NCBI GenBank assembly: GCA_022575985.1
Contig: JAKSXM010000132.1
Location: 13,578,001-13,642,000 of the forward strand
DNA length: 64,000 bases
DNA from: Anagrus nilaparvatae
Taxonomy: Eukaryota > Arthropoda > Insecta > Hymenoptera > Mymaridae
Direction: 5' to 3'
A program made the translations under genes and the position numbers. The first letter of the stretch is position 1, and every line of letters starts with the position of its first letter. Of the stretch, positions 1 through 12,504 are shown piece by piece. Under the pieces are notes generated by a model. That model was not told where the DNA came from. It ran no database searches and was given only the letters and a program-made list of their open reading frames with translations.

Positions 1-171
1 CATTTAATTCCTCGAGGTCCTACATCTGCAATTGTTCAACCTTATAATTATACCCCTAGATGTCAAGAATCATTAGTGAAAAACCATCCCGTTGAAATTA
101 AAGAACAAACAAACGTTAAAGAATTTAAATCTAATATAATAACAGCTTCAACAAAAGTAACAACAGTTTAA
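1..171 (+). CDS. 3' end of an unrecognised protein-coding gene
   Basis: An open frame enters from the left edge and ends at TAA (169-171), giving 56 residues of C-terminus. The segment starts HLIPRGPTSAIVQPYN and ends ITASTKVTTV. It is rich in Thr, Pro, Asn and Lys and has one Cys. Codon use matches the other host genes in the window, and AT-rich non-coding DNA starts right after the stop. I do not recognise the family. It could be the last exon of a spliced gene; no acceptor is visible because the window begins inside it. Confidence 0.55.
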   Translation, partial: HLIPRGPTSAIVQPYNYTPRCQESLVKNHPVEIKEQTNVKEFKSNIITASTKVTTV

Positions 172-985
172 AAAATATTTTTAGAACCTAATTATTTTAA
201 AACATTTCAGTACAAGAATGAAAAAACTTGTACTTAAAAATATTATTAAACTTTTATTAAATTTAATTTTTTCATTTTTAAAAGAAAAATAATTAAATTT
301 CTTTATTTATAAGTAAAAAATTCCAGAATTTGAAATACTTAGTTAAAATTTTTTTCTTTTAATAAAAAAATCTTTTTTAATCAATACATTCATTCAAAAA
401 AAAAATAAACTTTTCATGTTCTAATCAAATGATTAAAATCTTTTTTATTTGGATATTAAAAATTTCCAAAAATTTTTATTATAAGAAAATACAGAAATAT
501 GCCAAAAATTAAAATAATATTAGCTTGTGTATAGAATATTTCTTGTGTTTGTTATAAAAAAAAACTCCTGTATATACCTAAATTTAGTAATTTTTTTTAA
601 ATATATTTATTGCTTTTTTTTTTTTCATATCTAAAATGCCAAAATTTCCAATAACTATTGGTGTTTTTAAAAATAAGGAAAGCTTATTTATAGTAATCAT
701 TTTGTATATAAAAAGAACAAAGAAAAATTAGTTTTAAAAAACTTAGCATTTAATGTAAAAGTTACAAAACAAAATTAAAATTATTCTTTAAAAAACTTGC
801 TTAGATTTAAAAAATACCATTTTATTATAGCTAATATAATTTTTGTTATCCTAAAGTTATTTCTTTTAAAGACTGATATATAGAGAATAAAAATAGTTGA
901 AAATTAATCATTTCTATAATTTTTCAATAATATAAACAATAGTGACCTGCTTTAAAACATGACATCAATTTTTTTTTTTTCAATA
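172..985. other. AT-rich 3' flank, no gene seen
   Basis: This stretch is composed of A and T runs with no frame worth reporting. The first part is presumably the 3' UTR of the gene ending at 171. It stops at the outer end of the foldback element. Confidence 0.6.
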
Positions 986-3823
986 TAGTGGAAGCAAATT
1001 AGACACAAAAGTCACTGAAAAAGGATGTAAAAGGGAAGTGCAATTTTTTTTTTTTTTTGTGTTTAATATACATATGTAAGAAAGAATCTGATTTTTTTTG
1101 TTTCCCGGAGGACTGCTTCGCCAGATATGGGGCAAAAACTACTTTTTTGCTAAATTTTAAGAAGTTTGCTATCGAATTTTGTCATATCTCTGGTTAAAAT
1201 GGTCATAAAAAAAAAAAAAAAAAATGGAAAATTTTCGTAATTGGACAGAGACTAGAACTAATTGGGTGGGGTTCCTATTAAAATACACCCTAACCTCCAA
1301 AAATCCAATTTTGTCCAATTAAAAAATTTTTTTTAATAACTTGGGCAAAAATAATCAGATTTTTATGAAAATCTCAGGAAATATGTATTTTAATGACGGG
1401 ACCATGAGGTAAAATTTTTGTGAAAAAATTTTTTTTTTTTTGGCCAAAAATCAAATTTTTTCGCAAAAATTGAGCAATTTTGAAATTAGCGCCATTTTAT
1501 GCAAAAACATGCTAGGGTAATTTTTTTTTTTTTTAAAGTTGCCTTTTTGTATGTACTTTAACCTCAGTACGCGCAAGTATTCGTTAGCTCAATTAAAATG
1601 CCCATTTTAGGAGCAAGAATGAAAAATACCCTATTAATTATTAAATTTTTTTCATTTTTGCCGTATTTAGTGTAATTTGGGGAATTTTTCGGGCTACTTC
1701 TTGCTTATTTTATACAGCATTTAAGTTTTCCTTTTATTCAGTCACAATATTTTCCTTAAAATTTGGCCTAATCTCAAAAATAACGTTTTTTTGGGTCCTG
1801 TCGTCAGGCATGCTATTTAATGCCATAAAAGCTCCATGGAAAAAAATAGCTGGAATTTATGTTTTTTGACCCCCTAAACACGAATCTGAGATCTGTTTTG
1901 CAAAATTCGTGGTCAATTATTTGTTATTAACAATTTATTGCAAAATTTGATAACAATCTAAATGTTAAATATCCTGTAGCTAAAACTATTCAAAATTTTG
2001 ATAAGAACCTGATTTTATTATACATATTTTGACTCACTGAATCCGAATTTCTAATTTATAAGGTCGTATGATTAATTTTTTAAACAATATTTAATTGTTA
2101 ATAAATTGTTTAAACAATTTTTTCTTGAAAATTAAGTGTGACACTTTTTTTTATGTATTTTTTGAACCTCTGATCACGATTTTCAGGTTCTTTCTTTTAA
2201 AAATTTACTTATAGTAATTGTTTAAACAATTTTAATTTGTTTATAAGCCAACATTACTATGCTGCTAAACCAACCCCATTATTTTCTTGCACAATTTAAA
2301 CTTTAAAATCAATAAAATTAACTCTTGGGTTAGTAGTATGCAAGACTCAATGCAAGATTATTTATTTAATGTAATATTACAACGGAATTCATGTTTTTGT
2401 CGATTTTTAACAACATACTTCTTCTGGCTTATAAATAAAATAAAATTGTTTAAATAATCACAGGGGTTGGTTTTTGAAGAAAAAAAAACAGAAAATCGTG
2501 ATCAAAAGTTCAAAAAATACATAAATACAGGTATCAATGTAGAATATGACATAGCAACATATTAATTTTGGCTTATAAACAAATTAAAATTGTTTAAACA
2601 ATTACTATAAGTAGATTTTTAAAAGAAAGAACCTGAAAATCGTGATCAGAGGGTCAAAAAATACATAAAAAAAAGTGTCACACTTAATTTTCAAGAAAAA
2701 ATTGTTTAAACAATTTATTAACAATTAAATATTGTTTAAAAAATTAATCATACGACCTTATAAATTAGAAATTCGGATTCAGTGAGTCAAAATATGTATA
2801 ATAAAATCAGGTTCTTATCAAAATTTTGAATAGTTTTAGCTACAGGATATTTAACATTTAGATTGTTATCAAATTTTGCAATAAATTGTTAATAACAAAT
2901 AATTGACCACGAATTTTGCAAAACAGATCTCAGATTCGTGTTTAGGGGGTCAAAAAACATAAATTCCAGCCATTTTTTTCCATGGAGCTTTTATGGCATT
3001 AAATAGCATGCCTGACGACAGGACCCAAAAAAACGTTATTTTTGAGGTTAGGCCAAATTTTAAGAAAAATATTGTGACTGAATAAAAGGAAAACTTAAAT
3101 GCTGTATAAAATAAGCAAGAAGTAGCCCGAAAAATTCCCCAAATTACACTAAATACGGCAAAAATGAAAAAAATTTAATAATTAATAGGGTATTTTTCAT
3201 TCTTGCTCCTAAAATGGGCATTTTAATTGAGCTAACGAATACTTGCGCGTACTGAGGTTAAAGTACATACAAAAAGGCAACTTTGAAAAAAAAAAAATTA
3301 CCCTAGCATGTTTTTGCATAAAATGGCGCTAATTTCAAAATTGCTCAATTTTTGCGAAAAAATTTGATTTTTGGCCAAAAAAAAAAAAATTTTTTCACAA
3401 AAATTTTACCTCATGGTCCCGTCATTAAAATACATATTTCCTGAGATTTTCATAAAAATCTGATTATTTTTGCCCAAGTTATTAAAAAAAATTTTTTAAT
3501 TGGACAAAATTGGATTTTTGGAGGTTAGGGTGTATTTTAATAGGAACCCCACCCAATTAGTTCTAGTCTCTGTCCAATTACGAAAATTTTCCATTTTTTT
3601 TTTTTTTTTTTATGACCATTTTAACCAGAGATATGACAAAATTCGATAGCAAACTTCTTAAAATTTAGCAAAAAAGTAGTTTTTGCCCCATATCTGGCGA
3701 AGCAGTCCTCCGGGAAACAAAAAAAATCAGATTCTTTCTTACATATGTATATTAAACACAAAAAAAAAAAAAAAATTGCACTTCCCTTTTACATCACTAT
3801 TAAATCCTAATTTGCTTCCACTA
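986..3823. mobile_element. 2.8 kb foldback (giant inverted-repeat) element
   Basis: The two halves are reverse complements. The left arm runs from 986 to about 2251 and the right arm from about 2569 to 3823, separated by roughly 320 bp. The termini read TAGTGGAAGCAAATTA on the left and TAATTTGCTTCCACTA on the right. Each is flanked directly by ATA (983-985 and 3824-3826), a plausible 3-bp target duplication. Near-identity is lost for about 20-35 bp just inside each terminus, then resumes at GATGTAAAAGGGAAG (1024; mirrored to 3795) and continues through the arms. The arms contain copies of the palindrome ATTGTTTAAACAAT. There is no transposase frame, so the element is non-autonomous. The TSD and TIR suggest a cut-and-paste DNA transposon derivative, superfamily unassigned. 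Confidence 0.85.
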
Positions 3824-3826
3824 ATA

Positions 3827-5381
3827 GTCTTATAGGGCCGTTAAGCTTAAAGTTTTATCTAATTGATTAATTATAATAACTACTGAAGAAAATATAATTT
3901 TCCATAAAAAGTTCTTGAATTTTTATTTTATATAGTATCTCATGTTTTCCCCATATTAAAAATAAAATACAAACTTGTAAAATCACAGATTACTTAAACA
4001 ATTGTTTAGCTGAATCTAATTTGCCTGTATTATCGTTAATTATTTTATATTTAGTTCATTTTATAAATCTGTGATGCCATTATTTATGTAAATATAATAT
4101 TATTTAATTCAACATGCACTTTTAAAATATCCTTCAGAATATTTTATCATAAAATAGAAAAGAAGGAATGTAAATTGCCAAGTAAACACACTGATAAATT
4201 TCAATTAAAAAAAAAAACCTGTTACCAGTTCGAATTGACAAATGGATCAATTCTTCCAACTAGGATTTAAATCAGGTTTTTTGCTTTAAAATTCGTAAAA
4301 AAAGTATTTTATAGCTCTGTGTGTGTTTAGATTTTTATATATAATTTTTTTCTTCTGTATTACCAATTTCAAAAACTCATTTACTTGTATTATATTATTT
4401 AATAAAGTATTTATTTATTTTTTTTGATGACAAATAAAAAACATTTAAATATCAAACAATTGTTTATTTTGTTGTTTATTACACGAATTTTCAGAGATCA
4501 TTCATCAGGATATCAATCCAAAATAAATATTGCTAATGAAAATCATTCGATCATTAAAGTTACATTTGAAAAATACATAGATGTTAATAATAAGACAAAC
4601 TTTTTGATTATTAAAAATTTTAATTTTTTTTCTTTCTTTAAACTACCGAATTTCATAGCTATTTAGGGATAAAATTTCAGTTCTAAGCAGGTGAATGGGT
4701 CATGGAAGGGCAAATCCTATATTTTTTTCTTCTATATATCATTCAAAACCTATTGTTTCCTATACAAAGCAAAAAACAATGATCTTTTAAAGGTTAAAAC
4801 AGATCATTGTTTAAACATATGAAAAAGAATTTATTATTTTTTTAAATTCTGTATAGGTAAGAAGGTTGTAAATAATTAATCAATAATTCTTTAATTAAAA
4901 TGTATATTTGTAGTATACGATTTATAAAATAACAAGTTTAAACAAAGAAATAATAAAAAAAATTATTGTCTCTTACAAAAATCATTTATTTACAAAATTA
5001 TATATCAAATGCCTGTTTTTACAAGATCAAGAATGAAAAAAGTTTAGTACCACTAATAATGTATTAAAATTAGATGATTAAACTAAACTAAACTGCAATA
5101 ATAAATAATTTAATTAAAAATATAGTTTTTTAAAATTTAAAGAAAAAAATTTTCTTCATATATAAAATTTATAAAATTATATTAACAAAAATAAATTTGA
5201 CCTTTATAAATACGATTAGTATAAATTATTTAAAATTCTTTTCTTTTTATCAAATTTTTAAAAAGCTTTATAATAATTTTTTTAAATAATTTATTTACAT
5301 TATTAATGTATTAGTGAAAATTTTTTAGATAAAAAATATTTCACATTTTCTTGTATAAAAAATATAGATAAAAATTTTATT
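3827..5381. other. AT-rich intergenic region
   Basis: No convincing gene is present. A short open frame around 4424-4666 has the composition of random AT-rich DNA (Ile/Asn/Phe/Lys) and I do not support it. The right end is the probable 3' flank of GMPPB. Confidence 0.5.
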
Positions 5382-6623
5382 TTACATAATGATTTGAGGT
5401 TCTGTTACTGAAGTTGAAATATTTTTATGTGGTAGAACTTGACCACCGTTTATATAAAGTTCATCTTTTATAATAACGTCTTCACCTAATACTGTTATAT
5501 TTTCCATTCTTACCCAACGACCTACAACGCATTTCCAACCAATAATGCATCTGTAAATAATTGAAAATAAATAAATAATTTTATTTTTGAATAATTTTTG
5601 TTTTACATACTTGTCTAGCCAAGAATGCTCTTTAATAATAGCATCTTTTAAAATAGTTGTGCGTTTAATGCAGCAGCCGTCATAGACAGTTACACCAGGA
5701 CCAATAGTTACATTTGGTCCAATTCTGCAATCTTTTCCAATTTTTGCAGTAGGATCAATTATTACATTTCCTACTATACCAGGACCCTCAATTAACTTTT
5801 CTGATGATGATTGTCTTAAAGAGTTTAAGTACATTCCCATACCCGTCAAAAAATCTTTTGGCTGACCTACATCCATCCAATATCCTTTAAGTTCCATAGC
5901 AAAAAGTTGTCCTTCTTGGGCCATTATTGGAAAAACTTCTTTTTCAATACTCATTGGCCGTAATTCCACCCTTTTCAGTATACTTGGATTAAAAATATAC
6001 ATGCCTGCATTAATTTTATTAGAAACAAATTCAACAGGTTTTTCAATAAAGCTGTTAATTTGTCCATTATCATTATAGACGACTACTCCATATTTAGATG
6101 GTTCTTCTACTTTTGTAACTACAATTGTACCTTCTTTACCATGACTATTGTGATATTGAAGAAGTTCCTTAAATGGAAAATCACATATTATGTCTGAATT
6201 TAAAACAAAAAATGGACTATCATCTAAAGTTAAATGTTCTTTTGCTAATGCTAATGGTCCAGCAGTTCCAAGAGGGTTTGATTCATGAGAAAATATTAAT
6301 GTCACTCCTAACTTTTTTGCTTTCTCAGATAACTCCTTTTCCATATCTTCTGCTCTGTATGATACCGCTAAAATTACTTCAAAAACATTTATTTTTACCT
6401 AAATTACATAAGTATTATTAATTTAATGTTAAATTTGGACAGTATAAATGATTAATTTGATAGAATTTACCAAAGCTTCAAGTTGATGAAAAAGCATCGG
6501 TTTATTTGCAAATTCGACGAGTGGCTTTGGCCGACTTAATGTTAAGGGCCTTAATCTTGTTCCATAACCACCGACTAGAATAAGGGCCCTCATTGAGCTG
6601 AGTTTCTTTTTCTTTTCAATCAT
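5382..6623 (-). CDS. GMPPB: Mannose-1-phosphate guanylyltransferase beta (GDP-mannose pyrophosphorylase)
   Basis: This enzyme makes GDP-mannose from GTP and mannose-1-phosphate in the cytosol, the donor for N-glycosylation, O-mannosylation and GPI anchors. Three exons (transcript order): 6623-6471, 6398-5611 and 5550-5382, with GT-AG introns of about 72 and 60 bp. The joined length is 1110 nt. The nucleotidyltransferase signature [13 protein letters not shown] followed by RPKPLV lies at the N-terminus. [10 protein letters not shown] carries the metal-binding Asp. [17 protein letters not shown] and [12 protein letters not shown] follow. The C-terminal half has isoleucine-rich hexapeptides of a left-handed beta-helix, and the protein ends EPQIIM. 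From the Met at 6593 the protein is 359 residues, matching the family's roughly 360. The in-frame Met at 6623 would add ten residues ([10 protein letters not shown]) absent from most homologues, so 6593 is the likelier start. The second intron splits a conserved DKCIIGW region and the join restores it. Confidence 0.96.
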
Positions 6624-7329
6624 TTTTTAAAAATTCTTTTAAATAATCACAAAACTGTAAAAGTAAAAATCGTTTTTAAAAATGAAAAATTAATACAAAT
6701 ATACTATTTTTCTTGAAATTAAATAAAATTTGATAATATTGAAATACAATAAACTTAAATTTTGTTAACTGTTTATGTAAACATGCATATTAATTATAAA
6801 TATTGTAAAATAAAATTTTAGAAATTTCATCACATAAAATTAACTAATTATATTTTTTTTTAAATATATTGTATGAAAATCAGAAAATCCGATGGAAAAT
6901 TAGAAAAAAAGAAACTGAAAACGTGGCGAAAAAATAATATCACAAAAATCACAACCATAAATATACACACCTCTTCTGGTTGTTTATTTACTGATTATAA
7001 TTTTGTGTACACGTATAAGTGCGCCTACGATGTATAAAATCACGTATACAAAGTTGGAGTGGAGGGAGAGCCGGAGAGCTTAGGGAGAGCTGAGCTAATA
7101 TAGGTTAGACTCCTTGGGTTAGACGTAGATTAGATCGTCTGATAAGGATAAATGATAAATGATACTGAATGATAGAGACTATTTCGTGGCTTTATTTCGA
7201 ATTGATATAAATGAGAGCCCAAGTAATAATGAGGATTAGATAAACAAAATTTAGAGTTAAAAAAATCATGAAAAATTTATTTAAGTATTTTAATATTACA
7301 CAAATATACAATTAAGTTGTAATAACAAC
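6624..7329. other. Intergenic region between WDR61 3' end and GMPPB 5' end
   Basis: Both neighbours are on the - strand, so this contains the GMPPB promoter and the WDR61 3' UTR. A less AT-rich block around 7005-7140 has purine-rich repeats (GGAGAGCCGGAGAGC). No gene is seen. Confidence 0.5.
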
Positions 7330-9151
7330 TTATGATAAAGGGTGTTCATATAAATTTATAGCTTTATCTTCTGATACAGATACAAGAACGTTATTTTTAT
7401 TTGGATGATATTTCACTGACCATACCTAAAAATTAAATAAAAAGCGAATGAAATTTCATAATTTTTTCATTAGCAAAGGTTGAAACTTACCTGCTCGTTA
7501 TGCTCACTAAAAGTATGCAAACATTGTCGTTTTGCTAGTTCCCATATTTTAACAGTGCGGTCTGAACTACTTGATGCAAACCTTAAGCCATCGGGAGCAA
7601 ATGTTACTCCAAGTACCCAGGATGCATGTCCGGACATTGTCCCAGCAACATTGGCATCTTTTCTAAATTAAAATTTAAAATTATGAATTAAAAAAAAAAT
7701 TTTGAATGATTAAATATAAAAAATTAAATAAGGATCATACATGTCATAAAGTTTCATATGCCCATCATCTGAGGCTGTCAATAATAATTGTGAATCAGGA
7801 GAAAAACACAAAGAGCGAATAGGCATAGCATGACCTGAAAATATTTTTAAGAAAATTTACTACCCTTCAAATTTTTAATAAAAAATTTAAATTTACCTTC
7901 TAATGTTTGTAACACTTTTCCATAAGCCACATCAAAAATATTAATAATCCCATCAATCGCTCCACTAGCTATATACTTTCCATCAGGGCTCTAAAATTAA
8001 AATTATTTTTTTAGTTCTATTCAATTTTTTTTATTGATATTTGGAATAGATTCCCATTAACAGAAATAATTTATAAAGTGCTAGTACTTAAAATCTTGAT
8101 CAGATACTTTGTGCAATATAGCCCAAGTATGATCATTATTTTGTAACAAATAAGTTATACAAGTTTGTCTTGTATATAACATATATGTGTATTTTTCTGC
8201 CTTGCACTTAATTGGATCTTAAGACCTAACTAGTTTGGAAAATTCATAGGCATTGTTGCAACAAATAAATTAATTTTTTGATAAAAATTTATATATAAAT
8301 TCAAAACTTTAATTAAGTTCTTTAATTTTAATTTTTCTTTTTTTAACTTACATATGCTACACTTAGAATAAATTTTCCACCTCTGGTATCTAAAACTTGA
8401 TCTGGTTTGCCAGTTTCAACATTAAAAACTTGAATCTTTCCTGCATGACTACCAGAAACAATTGTTTTGTCATCAGGAGAAAAAACTACTGTCCAAATAT
8501 CAACAGGTCCTACTTCTACAGTAGAAAGTTTTTCCCCAGATTCTAAATCCCATACTCTTAAGCTTGAGTCTAAAGAACTTGATGCACATTCTGAAAAATA
8601 TTTTTTTTTGTAATCAAAAACATTTATTAAAAATGATTGATTAACTAAAAAATATTTAACTTACTTGACCCATCTGAGTTTACTGCAACAGATACTACAC
8701 CTAATGAATGACCAGTAAGTTTATGTTTTAATTCTAAAGATCCATCTACATGTTGCCAAACTTTTACTGTATCATCAACTGAACCCGTTATAATATACTC
8801 ATTTGAATCATCTTCGTTTGATCTTATCGAATCCCTGTAAATTAAACATTTTAACATAAAATAGTAAAAGAAATTGCAAAACCTAAAATTAAACTAACCG
8901 AGAATCTTCATTTTCATTATGTATATCTTTTTTCTTCTTTGGACAACCCCAAGCGCATGTCCAAATGCTATCCTCATGTGCATTTTCTGTCTTATGAATT
9001 AAAGAATACTAAAAAAATATTGTTAAAATAATAAAATGAATTTAATACATTAAAAAAATTTTTGTACATTTCAAGTATGTCACACAAATAATCTAATAAG
9101 ATAATTATTAAATTACATGAAAAGAAAAATTGACTAAAATTAATTACCATT
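7330..9151 (-). CDS. WDR61: WD40 protein SKIC8 / WDR61 (PAF1 and Ski complex subunit)
   Basis: The family member is a seven-bladed WD40 propeller acting in the nuclear PAF1 elongation complex and the cytoplasmic Ski (exosome cofactor) complex. Eight exons (transcript order): 9151-9149, 9008-8899, 8834-8665, 8590-8352, 7990-7897, 7834-7741, 7662-7491 and 7425-7330. All introns are GT-AG; the sum is 978 nt, or 325 residues. Recognisable stretches include [54 protein letters not shown] and [15 protein letters not shown], with [16 protein letters not shown] and DRTVKIWEL blade ends. It is about 20 residues longer than the human protein because of a Lys/Asp/Glu/Asn-rich insertion after CAWG. The first coding exon is a bare ATG followed directly by GTAATT; this is the least certain join. 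It is divergent from the + strand gene at 9694. Confidence 0.93.
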
Positions 9152-9693
9152 TATTTTTTTAACTATAAATTTTTTATGAAAATAAAAATTTTAAATAAAT
9201 GTCCTTTAAAAAAATATTTGTTAGGAAATCAAGATACTCAATAACAACTTTTCATATGCTTATAAATTAGAAAAAAATAACAAGTATATATTTATTACAT
9301 AATTTTATTAAACTTACAAAAATAATATTTAATAAAATTTTTATTGCAATATATTATACTCATAATATTATTTTTTTTACATATTTTAAGCATAGATTTA
9401 AGTTATTGAAAAGTATATTCTCACTTCAGTATTCAATAATCAAAATAATAACATAACCTAGGTATATTTTCCAATTTAATGTGTGCAGTTTGAGCGTGTA
9501 AACAAAGGTACCGGCGCGGCGGGGTGCACCGCAATAAGCACGAAAATACATAATAATAATAGTTATAGGTAGTTACAGGAAATTATCAAATTATGGAATC
9601 AAAAAACATCGGAAATCGGATCTTGCAAATTTTTCCTGTTTAAAAAACTTTTGAAAATATATAAGTACATTTTTTATTTAAAAAAAAATAAGG
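9152..9693. promoter_or_regulatory. Divergent promoter region between WDR61 and the canopy-like gene
   Basis: The two genes start 543 bp apart on opposite strands. Inside this very AT-rich gap is one short GC-rich patch, GTACCGGCGCGGCGGGG, at about 9510-9526. It is the only such patch in the gene block and is a candidate promoter core or CpG site. Promoter function is inferred from position and composition only. Confidence 0.4.
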
Positions 9694-10716
9694 ATGTTTT
9701 TAAAATATTACATATTTTTAATATTAATAATATCAATGGTTGGCAAAATTTTAAACTTAAATAACGAAAATAATGAAATATCTTGTAATTATAAAAATGA
9801 AAAAAGTGAAGAAAAAATAAAAAATTCAGATGAAACTCATCATATTTCTGATCAAAGTTTAATAAAGTGTGGTATTTTAAAAAAACTAGAATATGCGTCA
9901 ATATCAAAATGTGGCTCAAAAAATGATTGTGTATTGGATATTAAAATAAATTCTGGTTGTGTGATATGTGAAATTTGTATTTCTGTAGCTAATCAAGTAA
10001 AATATCCTTTTACATATTATTTTTAATTAAATTTTGAAAAATATAATTTTTTTCTTTTTTTTAGATCAATAAAACACTAATTTATGTACACAAACAATTA
10101 CTTCCAAATTTAAATTTAAATAAAATTCAAATTTACGAATTATTGAAAATTATTTGTGATTATTCCTTTGAAAAGTAAAAATTTCTAGATAATTATTACA
10201 TTATACCTATTCGAAGTAAAGTACTAAAAAAACTTTTGGTAAATTTAAAAATTTATTTTTCTAGTTACAGTGTTAGGGAAAGTAAAAATTATCAAGGCAT
10301 CCTTGACCGCGAACCTGAATCAATCCTAATTTATACTGCAGTAGATGGAAATTGGGAAAAACAGTAAGTATTTTTTATATAGGTATACGCATACCTAATG
10401 CTTAAAATTGACCTACTATAACTATTTTATTTTTAAAATTTAAAGTTTGCAAAGAAAATGTAATGAAATCACCAATGACATCGATTTAGTTAATTTTTAT
10501 CAATTTTGGAAAACTTGGTGGAATAATAAAAATGATCCAGATACTCTTGGATTAGCAAAAAATTTAGAAGATTTACTTTGTCGAGACGAAAGTGCTACTT
10601 TTAGAGATTGCAGAAACATTGAAACCAATATCAAGCCATTAGAATTTCAATTAAGAAATGAAAAATTAAAAGAAAAAATTAATAACTATATTTTTTTAAA
10701 TTTTAATACTTTATGA
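9694..10716 (+). CDS. Secreted saposin-like protein of the canopy/MZB1 type (tentative)
   Basis: Four exons join in frame: 9694-9996, 10065-10174, 10265-10363 and 10446-10716 (783 nt, 260 residues). The N-terminus is a hydrophobic signal-like segment (MFLKYYIFLILIISMVG) followed by an Asn/Glu/Lys-rich linker to about residue 60. A cysteine cluster follows: GCVICEIC gives Cys 89, 92 and 95. Then come a helical stretch ending LLKIICD (Cys 132) and later cysteines in RKCNEI, LLCRDE and RDCRN. The CxxC / ICD / C / LC..C spacing resembles the DUF3456 family (canopy, MZB1/pERp1), which are ER saposin-fold chaperones. Family membership is my inference from cysteine spacing. The end lacks an obvious KDEL-type signal. 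Exon structure is well supported; function is not. Confidence 0.6.
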
Positions 10717-11062
10717 ATTTATGCTTTTTTGAGAGAATTTTTTTGTGGGTATTTTTGTAATTTATTTTTAAATTTATTTATTTTTTAAATAATAACTTTT
10801 ATATTTTTTTACTCTTAATAAAAATATTAATAAATTAATAATTAGTCTTTAAACAGATACACAATTTAATTTTGTTTAAAATTACCCGCATCGATCTCAA
10901 GGTAAGTAAAAAATCTTTATTACCAGCTACTTGAGTAGCAGAAGAGAAGGGTTGTTAATTCAATTTATAAAATTGAATAAATTTTAATTTATTTATTAAA
11001 TGTATTATAAAATAGAAAAATATAATAAAATTAGTAGAAAAAGAATATTAAAATGACAAAAA
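10717..11062. other. Short intergenic gap upstream of NME6
   Basis: AT-rich, 346 bp, holding the 3' flank of the canopy-like gene and the NME6 promoter. An out-of-frame ATG at 11053 lies just before the NME6 start. No other feature is seen. Confidence 0.4.
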
Positions 11063-11755
11063 ATGAAATCAAACAATTTTTTACAATTGACACTTGTCAT
11101 ATTAAAACCACATGTTGTTAAATCTCCTTTTGCATTAGAGGTAATTTTTAACCTTGAATTTTTGAAATAAAATCTATAAAAGTTTTTTGTTTTTATGAAT
11201 AATTAAGTTTTAATTATTGTATTAATTTTGCAGAGAATAAGAAAAATAATACTTGATAATAATTTTAAAGTTATTAAAACTGACAGAAGAACAATAACAC
11301 CTGAAATGGCAGAATTATTTTATGAAGATCACAAAAACAAATTTTTTTATCATAGGCTAACAACATTTATGTCTAGTGGGCCAAGCGATATTCATATTTT
11401 AGCTCGATCAAGAGCTATTGCAAAATGGAGACAATTATTAGGTCCCACTAAAGCGTTACAAGCTCAATTTACATCCCCAGATAGTATAAGAGGAAAATTT
11501 GGACTTTCTGATACTAGAAATGCTGCACATGGTTCAGGTAAATAAAAAAGTTTTGATCACTTTATTTTTTTTACCCTTATATTTAAAAAAAGTTTTTTGA
11601 TTATTTTAGATTCTGTAGAATCAGCAAAAAGAGAAATTAATGTGTTTTTTGAAGATTTTAATGTTGATTATTGGTATGATATACAACAATTTAATTATTT
11701 AGGTGAAATTTTTTTTGATCCTTTATTATTTGTACATAATGTTAAAAAAAAATAA
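11063..11755 (+). CDS. NME6: Nucleoside diphosphate kinase 6
   Basis: NME6 is a group II NDP kinase, mitochondrial in mammals, that transfers the gamma phosphate between nucleotides through a phospho-histidine. Three exons: 11063-11140, 11234-11537 and 11610-11755 (528 nt, 175 residues; the family is about 180). The first exon gives LQLTLVILKPHVVKSP, the NDK nucleotide-site strand. Exon 2 carries FYEDHKNKFFYHRL, MSSGPSDIHILA, the P-loop-like LGPT and the DSIRGKFGLSDTRN loop. The active-site motif NAAHGSDS spans the second intron, with His at residue 125. FFEDFNVDYWYDIQQ follows. The ATG at 11063 is chosen over the upstream ATG at 11053 because only it is in frame. All expected catalytic elements are present, so the gene looks functional. 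Confidence 0.94.
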
Positions 11756-12504
11756 TTTCTTTGGTTCCTAGAAAAATAATTATATTTTATTACAAATTAA
11801 TTATTGTAAATATTTGTAGTTTGTAAATTTATAGTTACCTATACTTTAAGGTTCCTCTGTTTGAAAATTGAAGCCAAACAACCTGAAAGTGTATATTAAA
11901 ATTATACATGCATTTATTTGTTAAAAAATAGTTGTTGATAATTAAAATATTTTAAGAATTTGTAAAATGTTTAAAATGTATAGTTACAGAAATAAAAATA
12001 ATAATTTTGTTTATATATGCAGCCAAAAAGTCCTTTTAAGTTATTTTTTTTATTTAAAACCCCCTAATTAAGAATTATAGTTACTTTAAAATTAAAAAAA
12101 AAATATTTTAAATTTTGTACGCCTATAAAAAAAAACCTCTAAAATAAAATTAAATATTTGACTCTCAACTAAAATTTCACATAATAAAACCCAGTTATAT
12201 TTTGTTACGATTGCTCCATTAATCAAATATAATGTCTGATATTTTTAAAGAAATAGTTTATTAGTACTTATATTTTATGTAGGGATTTAGATAAGTGTAT
12301 TAAACATAAAAAACATATTTTTAGAATAATATATGATTGATAATGAATTTTATCATTTTTATTTTTTATTCCTTAAAAACAATCAACTTAAATAATATAA
12401 TTAACAAATAACAATTATTTTACAATATACCTATGCATATACCTATGTACATACTTTCTTTTCACTTAGAATCTATAAAATTACATTAATTTACAAAATT
12501 TTTG
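11756..12504. other. Convergent 3' intergenic region
   Basis: This lies between the 3' ends of NME6 (+) and the F-box gene (-). It is AT-rich with no gene, repeat or structured element that I can see. Confidence 0.5.

Noticed and set aside
4424..4666. 80-codon open frame
   Set aside because: Low-complexity AT-rich translation, no splice or start context, no recognised motif.
6173..6421. + strand frame opposite GMPPB
   Set aside because: Shadow of the GMPPB exon on the other strand.
7480..7671. + strand frame at 7480
   Set aside because: Shadow of a WDR61 exon.
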